In this document: piece by piece, positions 44,262 to 53,175 of the stretch
Position numbering within the stretch: position 1 is the stretch's first letter
Layout: each line of letters begins with the position of its first letter
Source: DATKDF01 sp963752045
GTDB lineage: Bacteria; Acidobacteriota; Vicinamibacteria; Vicinamibacterales; SCN-69-37
Length of the DNA stretch: 64,000 bases
Assembly: GCA_963752045.1 (NCBI GenBank)
Contig: CAVVWN010000007.1
Location: forward strand, 248,001 to 312,000
Direction of reading: 5' to 3'
Program-made: the position numbers and the translations under genes
Notes under the pieces: generated by a model
The model's database searches: none
What the model was told of the DNA's origin: nothing
What the model saw: only the letters and a program-made list of their open reading frames with translations

Positions 44262-46151
44262 TCAGCGACCGGACACTCGAAGGCTCTGCACGCGCTGCTC
44301 GCCATCTCCCAGGGAGACCGACACCGCCCCCCCGACGAGCTGTCGCAGGAACTCGGGGTCGTACCAGGCGCCTGGCTCGACGTCGGTCACGACCGCGAGC
44401 CAGTAACTGCCGGCGGGCAGCCCGCCGAAGGCGAACTGACCGTCCGTCGTCGGCCGCTGGGAGGCGATTCGCCTGGACGATGGCGTCCAGTACCGCTCAT
44501 TGGCCGGGAAGAGAATCACGGTGAAGTCGGTCACCGGCTGCGACATGGCATCCTCGACCCTGCCGCTCAACTGCGCGCTGCGATCGGCGAGCGTGAAGAT
44601 CAGGTTCGACACGCTGTCGCGTTCCGGCACCTCGAATGGGAAGTCGAGCGCGTCGACACCGCCGACCATGGCCGACTTGGGCCACCAGCCCGGCGCTCCG
44701 GCACTTGCGCGGATCCGGTACTTGCCTGGCACCACGCCGACGAACCTGAACCGGCCGTCGGAATCGAGGCTGGCATTCACCGCTGACACGCCGCTCTCTG
44801 CCTCCTCGCCGCCGGGCGTGAGGCTCACGCGCACGCGGCGGAGGTTCTCTGGACGAGGCAGTGAAAACCCGTCGAAGAGCACCTGGCCGGAGACGATCAT
44901 GCCGGGCTGCATGGCCAGCGTGATGCCAGACACCTCCTCGCGAGACACGTAGACACCGGCTGCGGCCCAGAACTGGATCGTGTTGTTGCCCTCGGGCAGC
45001 GGCTCGCCGCCCAGCGTCGGGCCGACGGCGCTGGCGGTCACGTTGCGCACGCTGGCGACGGCGAACACCCGATACTGGCCTGGCGCCACGGCGTCGAAGG
45101 AGAACGTCCCGTCGCCGCTCGCGCGCGCCGTCGGCGCGCCGACGCCCGGAGCGCTGACTCCGGTGCTCACCAGACGAAGGCGCACGTTCGACATGTTGAT
45201 GCCGGGCGGAATGAGCAACCTCCCGCTCACGGTCGTGAGAGGCACCTGCTGCAGGAACATGTCGATGGCGGCGCGCTCTTCGCTCACGCCGAGCTCGACC
45301 GTCTGCGCCATGGCCACATCGAGCGTACCCGGGTAGTACACGGGTGCGTAGCCCACTCGCTCGCCAGCCGACGTTGTCGCCGATGCCGGGTCCAGCCCCA
45401 GCGTCACGACCCGCCCGTCACTTGAGATCTGCACGCCCGAGGCGCCGGCAGCCTGAGCATCCCCCCGCAGCACCTCGATCAGGTTCCCGTTGACCGATGT
45501 CAGCGTGGCCGTCTGGTTGCGTGGCACGGCGTGCACGACGTACGCGCCCGGAGCCAGACCATAAACACGGTACACGCCGCGATCGTCGGTGGTCGACGTG
45601 CCAAAGCCGGTCAGCCGGCGCTCGCCCGTCGCCATCACCCAGCCCGATACGCGGACCGGCGTGCCGACCGACGGTCGCCCTTTCTCGTCGAACACGCGTC
45701 CGGTGATCACGCCGCCCCTGGGTATCGACAGCCTGATGTCGTCGACCACCTGCCCCTCGACGACCTGAATGGGCGTGCCTTGCCGGCCGCGGCCTGGCTC
45801 GTGCTGGCCGAACACGACGTTGACGTACCCCGTCCGGGCCGCGCTCAGCGTGTACTGGCCGGCCGGCAGACCCGCAAATGCGAACCGGCCGTCATCGTCG
45901 GTCTGGGCGCGGCGGCTGCCCCGGATCTCGCTGCCGGAGAGTGTCACCCGGACGCCATCGAGCGGCAGGCCAGAGTCGGCAATGACCACCACGCCCGCGA
46001 TGAGGGCCGTGGGCGGCCGGCTCCGTGCCGGCGGCGTGCCGGGCGTCTGGGCTGGAACAAGGGCCCCTGAGCCCAGCCACACCGCCGAGAGCGCCGCCAG
46101 GATGCTCCCGAGACGCCTCGGGCGGGCGCGCAGGGACCCGGGGTGCCGCAT
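44262..46151 (-). CDS. Secreted carboxypeptidase-regulatory-like (CarboxypepD_reg/CnaB) multidomain protein
   Basis: Protein of 629 aa with an N-terminal signal (ILAALSAVWLGSGALVPAQ). It is a string of at least five prealbumin-like beta-sandwich modules. Recurrent blocks are IAGVVVIADSGLPLDGVRVT, DDDGRFAFAGLPAGQYTL, DDRGVYRVYGLAPGAYVV, SGDGTFSFDAVAPGQYRVFA, DSDGRFRFVGVVPGKYRI and TDGQFAFGGLPAGSYWLAV. Such chains occur in acidobacterial surface proteins, some of them fused to TonB receptors; none is fused here. Function in binding or adhesion is an inference. No catalytic residues are visible. Confidence 0.88.
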   Translation of the reverse strand: MRHPGSLRARPRRLGSILAALSAVWLGSGALVPAQTPGTPPARSRPPTALIAGVVVIADSGLPLDGVRVTLSGSEIRGSRRAQTDDDGRFAFAGLPAGQYTLSAARTGYVNVVFGQHEPGRGRQGTPIQVVEGQVVDDIRLSIPRGGVITGRVFDEKGRPSVGTPVRVSGWVMATGERRLTGFGTSTTDDRGVYRVYGLAPGAYVVHAVPRNQTATLTSVNGNLIEVLRGDAQAAGASGVQISSDGRVVTLGLDPASATTSAGERVGYAPVYYPGTLDVAMAQTVELGVSEERAAIDMFLQQVPLTTVSGRLLIPPGINMSNVRLRLVSTGVSAPGVGAPTARASGDGTFSFDAVAPGQYRVFAVASVRNVTASAVGPTLGGEPLPEGNNTIQFWAAAGVYVSREEVSGITLAMQPGMIVSGQVLFDGFSLPRPENLRRVRVSLTPGGEEAESGVSAVNASLDSDGRFRFVGVVPGKYRIRASAGAPGWWPKSAMVGGVDALDFPFEVPERDSVSNLIFTLADRSAQLSGRVEDAMSQPVTDFTVILFPANERYWTPSSRRIASQRPTTDGQFAFGGLPAGSYWLAVVTDVEPGAWYDPEFLRQLVGGAVSVSLGDGEQRVQSLRVSGR

Positions 46152-46220
46152 ATGCCGATCTTAGACGCCGGCGGCGCCGGATCGGATGTCCGAAGGCGGC
46201 CTATGGACGGAAACGGCTCT

Positions 46221-47183
46221 CTAGACGTGGTTACGGAGCATCAGCTCCTTCGGGTGGGGATCGAGGTAGACCTGCCCCTTCAGATACTCGACGTTCAGGC
46301 GCCTGACGTGATGTTTGACGAGCGTCATCGGCACGATGAGCGGCACGAGGCCGCGGCGGTGATCCTCGATTGCCGTCAGCAGCTCCTCGCGTGAGTCCGC
46401 GTCGAGCCCGCCGCGAAAGTAGCCGACGATGTGCTGGAGCACGTTCGCGTGTTTCTTCGGTGTAGCGAGCACGGCGAGCGCCTTCATGAAGCCGGCTTCG
46501 TACTGCTCGGCCAGATCGGCGCGGCCGAGCGACTTGGCGCGCGCGACGAGCCGACCGAGCTCGCGGTATGCGGACGGCGAGTGCGCCAGCACGGCGAGTT
46601 TGTGCGCCGTGTGGAACTCCACGAGACCGCCGAGCGTCCACCGGCCGGCGAAGAGCGTCCGCAGCCGGCGCCACGCGAAGACACGCTCGATGAAGTTCTC
46701 GCGAAGCCGCGGATCGTGGAGGCGGCCTTCCTCTTCCACGGGCAGACACGGGAAGCGCGCGAGCAGGGCCTGTGCGTAGAGCCCCCTCCCGGTCTTCTCA
46801 GGCACGGGATCGGCTCCCTCACGCCGTGGCTGCCGGTACACACGCACCCGCTCCATCCCGCAGCTCGGCGAGTCTTTCTTGAGAATGTAGCCGCCGAGGT
46901 CCTCGCGCGCGAGGGCATCAACGCGGCGCTTCGCGTACCGCTCCATGGCATCGGTGTGGTCTTCGCCGTTGGCCATCACCATGCGGATCCGGCCGTCGCG
47001 GTCGACGAGCCTCAGGGTCTCGCGCGGCGTGCCGAGGCCGAGCTCCACCTCCGGGCACACCGGGACGAACTCGACGAACGGGCCGAGCGTGTCCACGATG
47101 AAGTCGTTGCGTTTGTGGCCCCCGTCGAACCGGACTTCACGGCCCAGCAGACACGACGACACGCCGATGCGAATGGCAGCCAC
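46221..47183 (-). CDS. DUF523 and DUF1722 domain protein
   Basis: Protein of 320 aa. The first ~150 residues are DUF523: IRIGVSSCLLGREVRFDGG, FVPVCPEVELGLGTPRE, and KKDSPSCGMERVRVY, with several conserved cysteines likely to bind a metal or cluster. The remaining part is DUF1722 (YbgA-like): FIERVFAWRRLRTL, EFHTAHKLAVLAHSP, and HANVLQHIVGYFR. The combination is widespread, and in some bacteria neighbours photolyase; biochemistry is unresolved. It follows the RidA-type gene by 3 bases on the same strand. Confidence 0.9.
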   Translation of the reverse strand: MAAIRIGVSSCLLGREVRFDGGHKRNDFIVDTLGPFVEFVPVCPEVELGLGTPRETLRLVDRDGRIRMVMANGEDHTDAMERYAKRRVDALAREDLGGYILKKDSPSCGMERVRVYRQPRREGADPVPEKTGRGLYAQALLARFPCLPVEEEGRLHDPRLRENFIERVFAWRRLRTLFAGRWTLGGLVEFHTAHKLAVLAHSPSAYRELGRLVARAKSLGRADLAEQYEAGFMKALAVLATPKKHANVLQHIVGYFRGGLDADSREELLTAIEDHRRGLVPLIVPMTLVKHHVRRLNVEYLKGQVYLDPHPKELMLRNHV

Positions 47184-47186
47184 GGG

Positions 47187-48392
47187 TCAGTTCACGCGCC
47201 TCACAGCTGTCGTCATGACCTCGACAAGTCCGGTTGGCGCGACGAGCCCGGCACCCACCGTGGTGCGGGCGGGCGGCTCGGCCGGGAAGAACTCCCTGTA
47301 GACCTGGTCGATTCCGGCGGCGTCGGCGAGATGCGTGACGTAGATGACGTTGTCGACGACGTCGGCGATCGACGTGCCGGCGGTCTCGAGCGTCCTGCCG
47401 ATGCGCGTGAGCGCCTCGCGGGCCTGCGCGCGCGGGTCGTCCAGATTCGCTTCCGTGTTGCCCAGGACGCCTGAAAGAAAGACGAACGGGCCGGCAGTCA
47501 CGGCGGCCGAGAGCGGCACGCTCGGCGACACGGTCGGACCGAAGACTTCACGGCCGCTCCTCGACGCGACGAACGTCATCTCCACGTTTGCCTCGTCCGA
47601 CATGAGCGGCACGACTGCGGTGGCCCGCGCCGGCGGCTCGACGTTGAACACGCGGCGGTAGGCGGCGTTCATGTCGACGAAGTGCAGCTCGTCGGTGATG
47701 AACACCTTCGCCGCCACCACATCGCGGAACTGCAGACCCGCCGTTCGGAGAAGCACGCGGGCATTGTCGAACACCGTCTTCATCTGCGTGCTGATCGGTC
47801 CGGGCATCAGGCGGTCGTCAACGCCGCGCCGGCTCACGAGGCCAGAGAAGAACACCAGGTGCTCGGTTCGGACGATGTAGGAGTAGGGCCTCTGGGATTT
47901 CACCCATCCGGCCGGGTGCAGAGCCTCGCGCAGTCCGCCGGTCGGCACGGCCACGGCGGACATCGCCACGAGCCGGTTGGCGGAAAGGTCTGAGACGATT
48001 GTCGTCCGCGTGGGTGGATCGTCTGGAAAGAACGGAGCGTAGGCTTCGTTCATCGCCGCAAAGTCCGACGCTCGCCGTAGATAGACGTTGACGGTGGCCA
48101 GTTGCGAAAGTGACGAGCCCGCCGATTCGAGCACGTCGGACATACGTTCGAGGGCCCGCCGCGTCTCGGCGCCGACGTCTGCCGGCTCGGACGCGAGGTC
48201 CGGACCCGCGCCGTGTACCGCCGACACGAACACGAGGCCGCCCGCCACGACGGCCGGCCTCGCCCAGTCGTCGTCGGCAAACGCACCGCCTGATTGAGCC
48301 GACCGTGCGCCGAGGGCCAGGGCGACGAGCGCCGTCAGCGCCGAGGCCACCGCCATGATGGCGAGCTTCCGGCCCTTCGGTCGCGCGGTCAT
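47187..48392 (-). CDS. Exported protein with two RidA/YjgF-like domains plus a possible third
   Basis: Protein of 401 aa with an N-terminal membrane/signal segment (LAIMAVASALTALVALALGA). It contains consecutive RidA-like modules: VVAGGLVFVSAVHGAGPDL with LERMSDVLESAGSSLSQLAT, then LVFFSGLVSRRGVDD with VFDNARVLLRTAGLQFRDVV, and finally FVFLSGVLGNTEANL with RIGRTLETAGTSIADVVDN. RidA enzymes hydrolyse reactive enamine/imine intermediates. The key Arg of the active RidA pattern (...xxRxx.. near the C-end) appears in the last module as PPARTTVGAG. A triple, exported RidA is unusual. Start placed at the ATG before TARPKG. Same operon as the DUF523 gene. Confidence 0.8.
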   Translation of the reverse strand: MTARPKGRKLAIMAVASALTALVALALGARSAQSGGAFADDDWARPAVVAGGLVFVSAVHGAGPDLASEPADVGAETRRALERMSDVLESAGSSLSQLATVNVYLRRASDFAAMNEAYAPFFPDDPPTRTTIVSDLSANRLVAMSAVAVPTGGLREALHPAGWVKSQRPYSYIVRTEHLVFFSGLVSRRGVDDRLMPGPISTQMKTVFDNARVLLRTAGLQFRDVVAAKVFITDELHFVDMNAAYRRVFNVEPPARATAVVPLMSDEANVEMTFVASRSGREVFGPTVSPSVPLSAAVTAGPFVFLSGVLGNTEANLDDPRAQAREALTRIGRTLETAGTSIADVVDNVIYVTHLADAAGIDQVYREFFPAEPPARTTVGAGLVAPTGLVEVMTTAVRRVN

Positions 48393-48504
48393 GTGTCCGA
48401 TTGCCTGCACGTCGCCATTAGAATAACGTCACCTTGCTCAGAAGGGTTGCCACGATGCTCGCCGACGTTCGGGTTCCACCAGAATCCAGGGAGAAGAAGT
48501 AGCG

Positions 48505-50278
48505 ATGGCTGACACGCATTCCTCGCGACGCAGATTTCTCAAGGCCGTCCCCGCAGCCGTGGCCGGTGCGGTGGCCACCAACGCATGGGCGCAGGGACAG
48601 GGGCCCGCGGGCCCCATCTCGGCAGACATGGTCGACTGCGCGGAGAAAATCGCCGGGCTCGAGTTCCATGCGAGTGAGGAAGCCGCCATCGCCGGCAGCC
48701 TCAACCAGAACCTGTCGAGCTACCAGCAACTGCGCGACGTAGGAGATCCCCCTCGACACGCCGCCAGCGCTCACCTTCCATCCATACCTGCCCGGTGAGC
48801 AGCCGAAGGGGCCGGCAACACCGGGTCGGGCCGTTCGCTACACGAGGCCGCCGTCGAGCATCCGGCGGCCGGCGAACCTCGAAGATGTGGCCTTCTGGCC
48901 CGTGACGCACCTTGCCGCGCTCGTCGAGCGGAAACTGGTGACGTCCACCGAGCTCACGCGAATGTACCTCGAACGGCTGAAACGGCACAGCACCACGCTG
49001 TTCAATGTCGTCACGCTCACCGAAGAACTGGCGCTCGAACAGGCCGCGGCCGCCGACCGCGACATCCGCGCGGGCCGGTACCGGGGGCCGCTGCACGGCA
49101 TTCCCTGGGGCGCCAAGGACCTCTTTGCCACAAAGGGCATCCGCACGACCTACGGGGCCGGCCCCTACGAGCACCAGGTCATCGACTACGACGCCACGAT
49201 CGTCGAGCGGCTGCGGGATGCCGGCGCCGTGCTCGTCGCGAAGCTCTCGATGGGTGCGCTCGCCCAGGGCGGTGTCTGGTACGGCGGTTCGACGCGCAAT
49301 CCGTGGAACACCGAGCAGAGCTCGTCCGGCTCGTCGGCAGGGCCGGGGTCGGCAACCGCGGCGGGCCTCGTCGGTTTCTCGATCGGCACCGAAACGCGGG
49401 GGTCGATCATCTCGCCCTCGGCCACCAACGGCGTGGTGGGCCTCCGGCCCACCTACGGGCGCGTGAGCCGCTACGGCGCGATGGAGCTCTCCTGGACGAT
49501 GGACAAGGTGGGGCCCATGTGCCGGTACGTGGAAGACTGCGTGGTCGTCCTCAATGCCATCTACGGCCCGGACGGGCGCGACGAAAGCGTGGCTGACGCC
49601 CCGTTCAACTGGAATCCGGCGGCCCCGCTCTCGGGGTACCGCATCGGCTACGTCCGGTCGGACTTCGAGGAAAACCCGAATGCCGGACGAGGCGGCGGGC
49701 GCGCCGGGGGCGGAGGACGTGGTGGTGGCCGGGGCGGCGGCCGGGGTGGAGCGGAGGCGGCGGCCGAGCGGCTGGCCGTGATGCAACGCGTGCTCGAGGT
49801 CTATCAGGGCCTCGGCGCGAAACTCGAACCGGTCGACCTGCCCGACAGCATCCCGGCCAATGCGCTTGGGTTCATCCTCAGCGTCGAATCGGCATTCGCC
49901 TTCGACGACCTCACGCGCTCGCGCGGCATCGACTCGATGGACGACTACAGTTCGTGGCCGCGCACGTTCCGGTCGAACCGGTTCGTGCCGGCGGTCGAGT
50001 ACCTGCGCGCGCAGCGCATCCGCACGCTGCTCATGAAGGAATGGGCCGGGTTCATGAGCCGGCATGACGCGTTCATCTCGTCGAACAGCGCCGGGCTGGC
50101 CGCAACCAACCTCACGGGGCATCCGGCCATTGCCGTCAAGTGCGGCTTCGTCGGCGGCCTGCCACGCGCCCTGATGGTGACCGGACGGCTGTACGACGAG
50201 GGCACGATCTGCCGCATCGCCCAGGCCTACGAACAGGCGACCGAATGGAAGGACCGGCACCCGACTGTGACGACCTGA
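48505..50278 (+). CDS. Exported amidase (amidase signature family), frameshifted near 48742
   Basis: Amidase-signature enzyme with a Tat-like leader (SSRRRFLKAVPAAVAGAVAT). As written it is two frames: the first ends at 48798, and the second is open well before 48887. Removing one G of the GG doublet at 48742-48743 joins LRDV to EIPLDTPPALTFHPYLPGE and yields a continuous ~590-residue protein. The catalytic motifs are intact: GIPWGAKDLFATKG with the Lys, then SSSGSSAGPGSATAAG and FSIGTETRGSIISPS with the Ser-cisSer-Lys triad residues. A Gly/Arg-rich insertion lies at about 49680-49760. Substrate is unknown. The break is more likely a sequence error than decay. Confidence 0.85.
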
Positions 50279-50290
50279 CGACAAAGCGCG

Positions 50291-50314
50291 AGCGGCCGGC
50301 CGTGACCGGCCGCT
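50291..50314. terminator. Bidirectional hairpin between amidase and M56 gene
   Basis: AGCGGCCGG and CCGGCCGCT arms with a six-base loop, 13 bases after the amidase stop and shortly after the M56 stop on the other strand. No long T-run follows on either side. Confidence 0.5.
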
Positions 50315-50320
50315 TCGCCT

Positions 50321-52549
50321 CTACCGTCCTGGACGACGAATCGTGACGGCAACCGAGGGGTTGGACTTCAGATTCCTCTCTGTCAGTTCTCTCGCGACCG
50401 TATCCCGAATCTGCGGAGCCGTCATCCCCTGCACGCGGATTCCTCCGACGAAGGGAATCCGGATCGTGCCATCGCCCTGCACGGTGTAGCGACCCGGGAG
50501 TCCCGGTTCGTCGGCAATGGTCAGCATCAGCACGTCGCCTGCGCGGGCCGGTTCGTCCGCGGCCAGCGGGGCCGCCGAGGCCGCCACGGCGCCGCGCATC
50601 TCGGCCAGTTGCTGTTCCAGAAAGCGCATGGCGTCCGGATCAGGCCGGGCCGATGCCCGGGCCTCGGCGAGCCGCTTCTCGATCTCGGCCGCAACGAGCG
50701 CGCGCTCGACGGCGGTAGCGCGCGCGACAGCCACGGCCGCTTCGCCTGCCTCCGCGATGGCGTGGCGGTCACGAATCGCCGCGGCCTCGCCGGCTTTTCG
50801 GGCCTCGACCTCAGCCAGCCGTTGCGCCACCTGGAGTTCGGCCATCCGCTCGGCGTACTCGGCACGAGCCATGGCCTCGCGCCGCCGCAACTCGATGTCC
50901 GACTGACGAAGCGTGAGCTCCGACTCGGCCATCTTCAATTGCTGCATCGCCATCGCGAGTTCCTTCTCGAGCGCCGCCTGAGCTTCTGGCGTCGCCAGTC
51001 CGACGTCGACCATCTGACGGGTCTTCTCGATCTGTCGCCGCAGGATCTCCATCTGACCCCGAGCGCTCTCCAGTTGGGACTCGGCCTCGATCTTCGCCCG
51101 CTGCATCTCGAGCTCGAGACGCTTCATCTCGACCTCTCGCTGGACCTCGCGCAGCTCCCGCTCCGCCTCGCGCACGGCCCTGACCTTCTCCGGATCCTGC
51201 GTGGGAGCTGGAGGAGCAGGCGGAGCGTCAGGCGTCGGAGGAACGGGCAACACTCGCGCCGGCGCCGGCGGGGGCGTGGGTGGCACGACTCGCGAGGGTG
51301 GCGGCGGAGGTGGCGGAACCTGGGCCGCCACGGCGACCGGGACCGCAACGGGCACGCCAACCGGAACCGCCCCGACCGACGGCGCGACCGTCGCAGGCAC
51401 CGCGACAGCAGGGAGCACCTGCTCAGGCCCTGGCGGCGACACGGCCGGTGTCACGACCGGACGGACGACGGCAGGCGACTGGGCCACCGGCCCAGGCGAA
51501 CCGTCGGCAGCCGGTACGAACGCCGCGGCCCCGGCAACCGCCACCACGATGGCTGATGCCGCTACCCAGCCGGGCGTTCGAGACGCCTCACCGTCGACGC
51601 CGGGCGACAACAGTCGTCGCACCCGCGCGACGAGCGAACCGTCGGTCGCGGCCAGCGCAGGGCGGGGAACGGCGGTCATCGCGGCGAGGTTTGCCAGGGC
51701 TGTCACGTACTCGAGCCGATCGCAGACGCCAACAGCCAGGTCATCACAGCAGTGCTCACGTTCACGGCAGACCTCCCGCGACACCCACCACACGGCCGGA
51801 TGGTAGAAGAGCAGTGTCTCGACGACCGACTGCAGAAGGTTCACGAGGTAGTCGTGCCGGCGGATGTGCGCGAGCTCGTGCGCGAGAAGCGCTTCGACCT
51901 GCGTCGGCGAAAGACCCGAGAGCGCCGAGGCCGGGATCAGGACGACCGGCCTGAGCCAGCCGACCAGCATCGGCACGGCCACGGCCGACGATTCGAGGAT
52001 CTTGACGACGCGGTCGAGCGCGAGCCGCCCTGCGATTTGCTGCGCGAGCGACTGCAACTCGGCCCGGGCCGGGCGAACGGCCCGACGCGTCAACCGGCGT
52101 GCGACGAACCAGCCTCCGAAAAGCCGAAACGACAGGACGATGACGCCGACGAGCCAGATGCCCAGCACGACCGGCGCAAACGAGGTCGCGCCCTCGACAA
52201 CGGCAGTAGCGCTGCTCTCTCCGACCAGACCGGACGGCTCCTCGGGCAGGAGGGCGTCGACAGCCTCGGCGCGCAGCGGTGCCGCGAGCGCAGAGCCCCG
52301 TCCGGCATCGGGCTGGACAGGTAGTGGCGTCGGACCGGCGAGCAGCCCGAACGTCACGACCGGTGCGGCAGCCATGGCGGCCAAAGCGAACACGCCAATC
52401 GCGTAGCGCGTTGGCGGAGCGAACCGGAAGAGGCGGAGCGCAGCCAGCGCGGCCAGCCCGATGAGCGCCCCTTGCCAGACGAAATGCACGAGCGCCCAAG
52501 CCAGCGCCTGGGTCATGCCCTGATCGATGAGGCCTGTGGGAAATGTCAT
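50321..52549 (-). CDS. BlaR1/MecR1-type M56 membrane metallopeptidase fused to a polysaccharide-export-like domain
   Basis: Protein of 742 aa. The N-terminal ~320 residues form the four-helix membrane M56 peptidase: HELAHIRRHDYLVNLLQS with HExxH near 219-223, then LFYHPAVWWVSREVCRERE and HCCDDLAVGVCDRLEYVTAL. A Pro/Ala-rich stretch (~350-450) leads into a long charged coiled coil (~455-650, EAERELREVQREVEMKRLE and similar). The last ~75 residues read like a Wza-type polysaccharide-export domain: GDVLMLTIADEPGLPGRYTV, GTIRIPFVGGIRVQGMTAPQ. There is no penicillin-binding domain. The ATG overlaps the blaI stop (ATGA). It would relieve BlaI repression by proteolysis. Confidence 0.88.
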   Translation of the reverse strand: MTFPTGLIDQGMTQALAWALVHFVWQGALIGLAALAALRLFRFAPPTRYAIGVFALAAMAAAPVVTFGLLAGPTPLPVQPDAGRGSALAAPLRAEAVDALLPEEPSGLVGESSATAVVEGATSFAPVVLGIWLVGVIVLSFRLFGGWFVARRLTRRAVRPARAELQSLAQQIAGRLALDRVVKILESSAVAVPMLVGWLRPVVLIPASALSGLSPTQVEALLAHELAHIRRHDYLVNLLQSVVETLLFYHPAVWWVSREVCREREHCCDDLAVGVCDRLEYVTALANLAAMTAVPRPALAATDGSLVARVRRLLSPGVDGEASRTPGWVAASAIVVAVAGAAAFVPAADGSPGPVAQSPAVVRPVVTPAVSPPGPEQVLPAVAVPATVAPSVGAVPVGVPVAVPVAVAAQVPPPPPPPSRVVPPTPPPAPARVLPVPPTPDAPPAPPAPTQDPEKVRAVREAERELREVQREVEMKRLELEMQRAKIEAESQLESARGQMEILRRQIEKTRQMVDVGLATPEAQAALEKELAMAMQQLKMAESELTLRQSDIELRRREAMARAEYAERMAELQVAQRLAEVEARKAGEAAAIRDRHAIAEAGEAAVAVARATAVERALVAAEIEKRLAEARASARPDPDAMRFLEQQLAEMRGAVAASAAPLAADEPARAGDVLMLTIADEPGLPGRYTVQGDGTIRIPFVGGIRVQGMTAPQIRDTVARELTERNLKSNPSVAVTIRRPGR

Positions 52550-52929
52550 TTCTCACCTCGGTAGCTGTCGATGAGTGCCCGAATCTGGTTGAGTTCTTCC
52601 GGTGAGGTCTCGCCGGCATCGAGCGCCTGCAGCACGAGCGCCGCTGCCGAGCCGCCAAAGGCGCGGTCGACAAGGTCCGACACGAGCTGCCGTTGCGTCT
52701 CGCCCTGCGCGAGCCTGGCCGTATAGACGTGCGTCCGCGACGATTCGTCACGGGTCACAAGCCCCTTCTCCGCCATGATCTGCATGAGCTTGAGCGTCGT
52801 CGTGTAGCCCGTGTCACGCGCTTCTGCGAGGGTTTCGTGCACCTCTCGGACCGTGGCGGCCCCCCGGTCCCAGAGCACTCTGAGGATGGCCAGTTCGGCG
52901 TCGGTTGGTCGCGGGAGTGTCTGTCCCAT
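52546..52929 (-). CDS. blaI: BlaI/MecI/CopY family transcriptional repressor
   Basis: Winged-helix repressor of 127 aa. PTDAELAILRVLWDRGAATV and YTTTLKLMQIMAEKGLVTRD are the defining blocks of the DNA-binding domain; the C-terminal helices serve for dimerisation. I start at MGQTLPRP, since the longer frame adds 12 unrelated residues that overlap the promoter. Its own promoter contains two BlaI-like palindromes, so it is probably autoregulated. The next cistron encodes the M56 partner. Target genes other than its own are not in the window. Confidence 0.94.
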   Translation of the reverse strand: MGQTLPRPTDAELAILRVLWDRGAATVREVHETLAEARDTGYTTTLKLMQIMAEKGLVTRDESSRTHVYTARLAQGETQRQLVSDLVDRAFGGSAAALVLQALDAGETSPEELNQIRALIDSYRGEK

Positions 52930-52936
52930 AGACTCC

Positions 52937-52965
52937 AGTATTACGAAAGCCTTCGTATAAGTCAA
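52937..52965 (-). promoter_or_regulatory. Promoter of the blaI-M56 operon
   Basis: On the minus strand TTGACT and AATACT are separated by exactly 17 bases. Transcription would begin near 52930, one base before the ATG, so the mRNA would be essentially leaderless. The spacer contains the first repressor palindrome. Confidence 0.7.
52942..52957. promoter_or_regulatory. BlaI-type operator 1
   Basis: TACGAAAGCCTTCGTA, a near-perfect palindrome with TACGAA/TTCGTA arms, located between the -35 and -10 elements of the blaI promoter, where bound repressor would block RNA polymerase. Confidence 0.75.
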
Positions 52966-52978
52966 CGAAGACTTTCGT
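52965..52978. promoter_or_regulatory. BlaI-type operator 2
   Basis: ACGAAGACTTTCGT, with the same ACGAA/TTCGT arms as operator 1. The centres are 22 bases apart, about two helical turns, as expected for two repressor dimers on the same DNA face. It lies at the upstream edge of the -35. Confidence 0.7.
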
Positions 52979-53175
52979 CGGAGTACTTAGACGACCGGTC
53001 GGCCAAAAAGGATCTGCTACGAAAAGACCACCGTTGAGAACGTGGAGTGCATGGAGAACCTCCGGCGACCACAAGCCGCGGCAGCGCTTTGTCGCCGTGG
53101 CCGCGAGCGGCGCTCGCGCGGCCTCCGGCCGCGGGCGTCGCGCCACGCCACGTGCTCAACCGGAATGCTCGGCGC

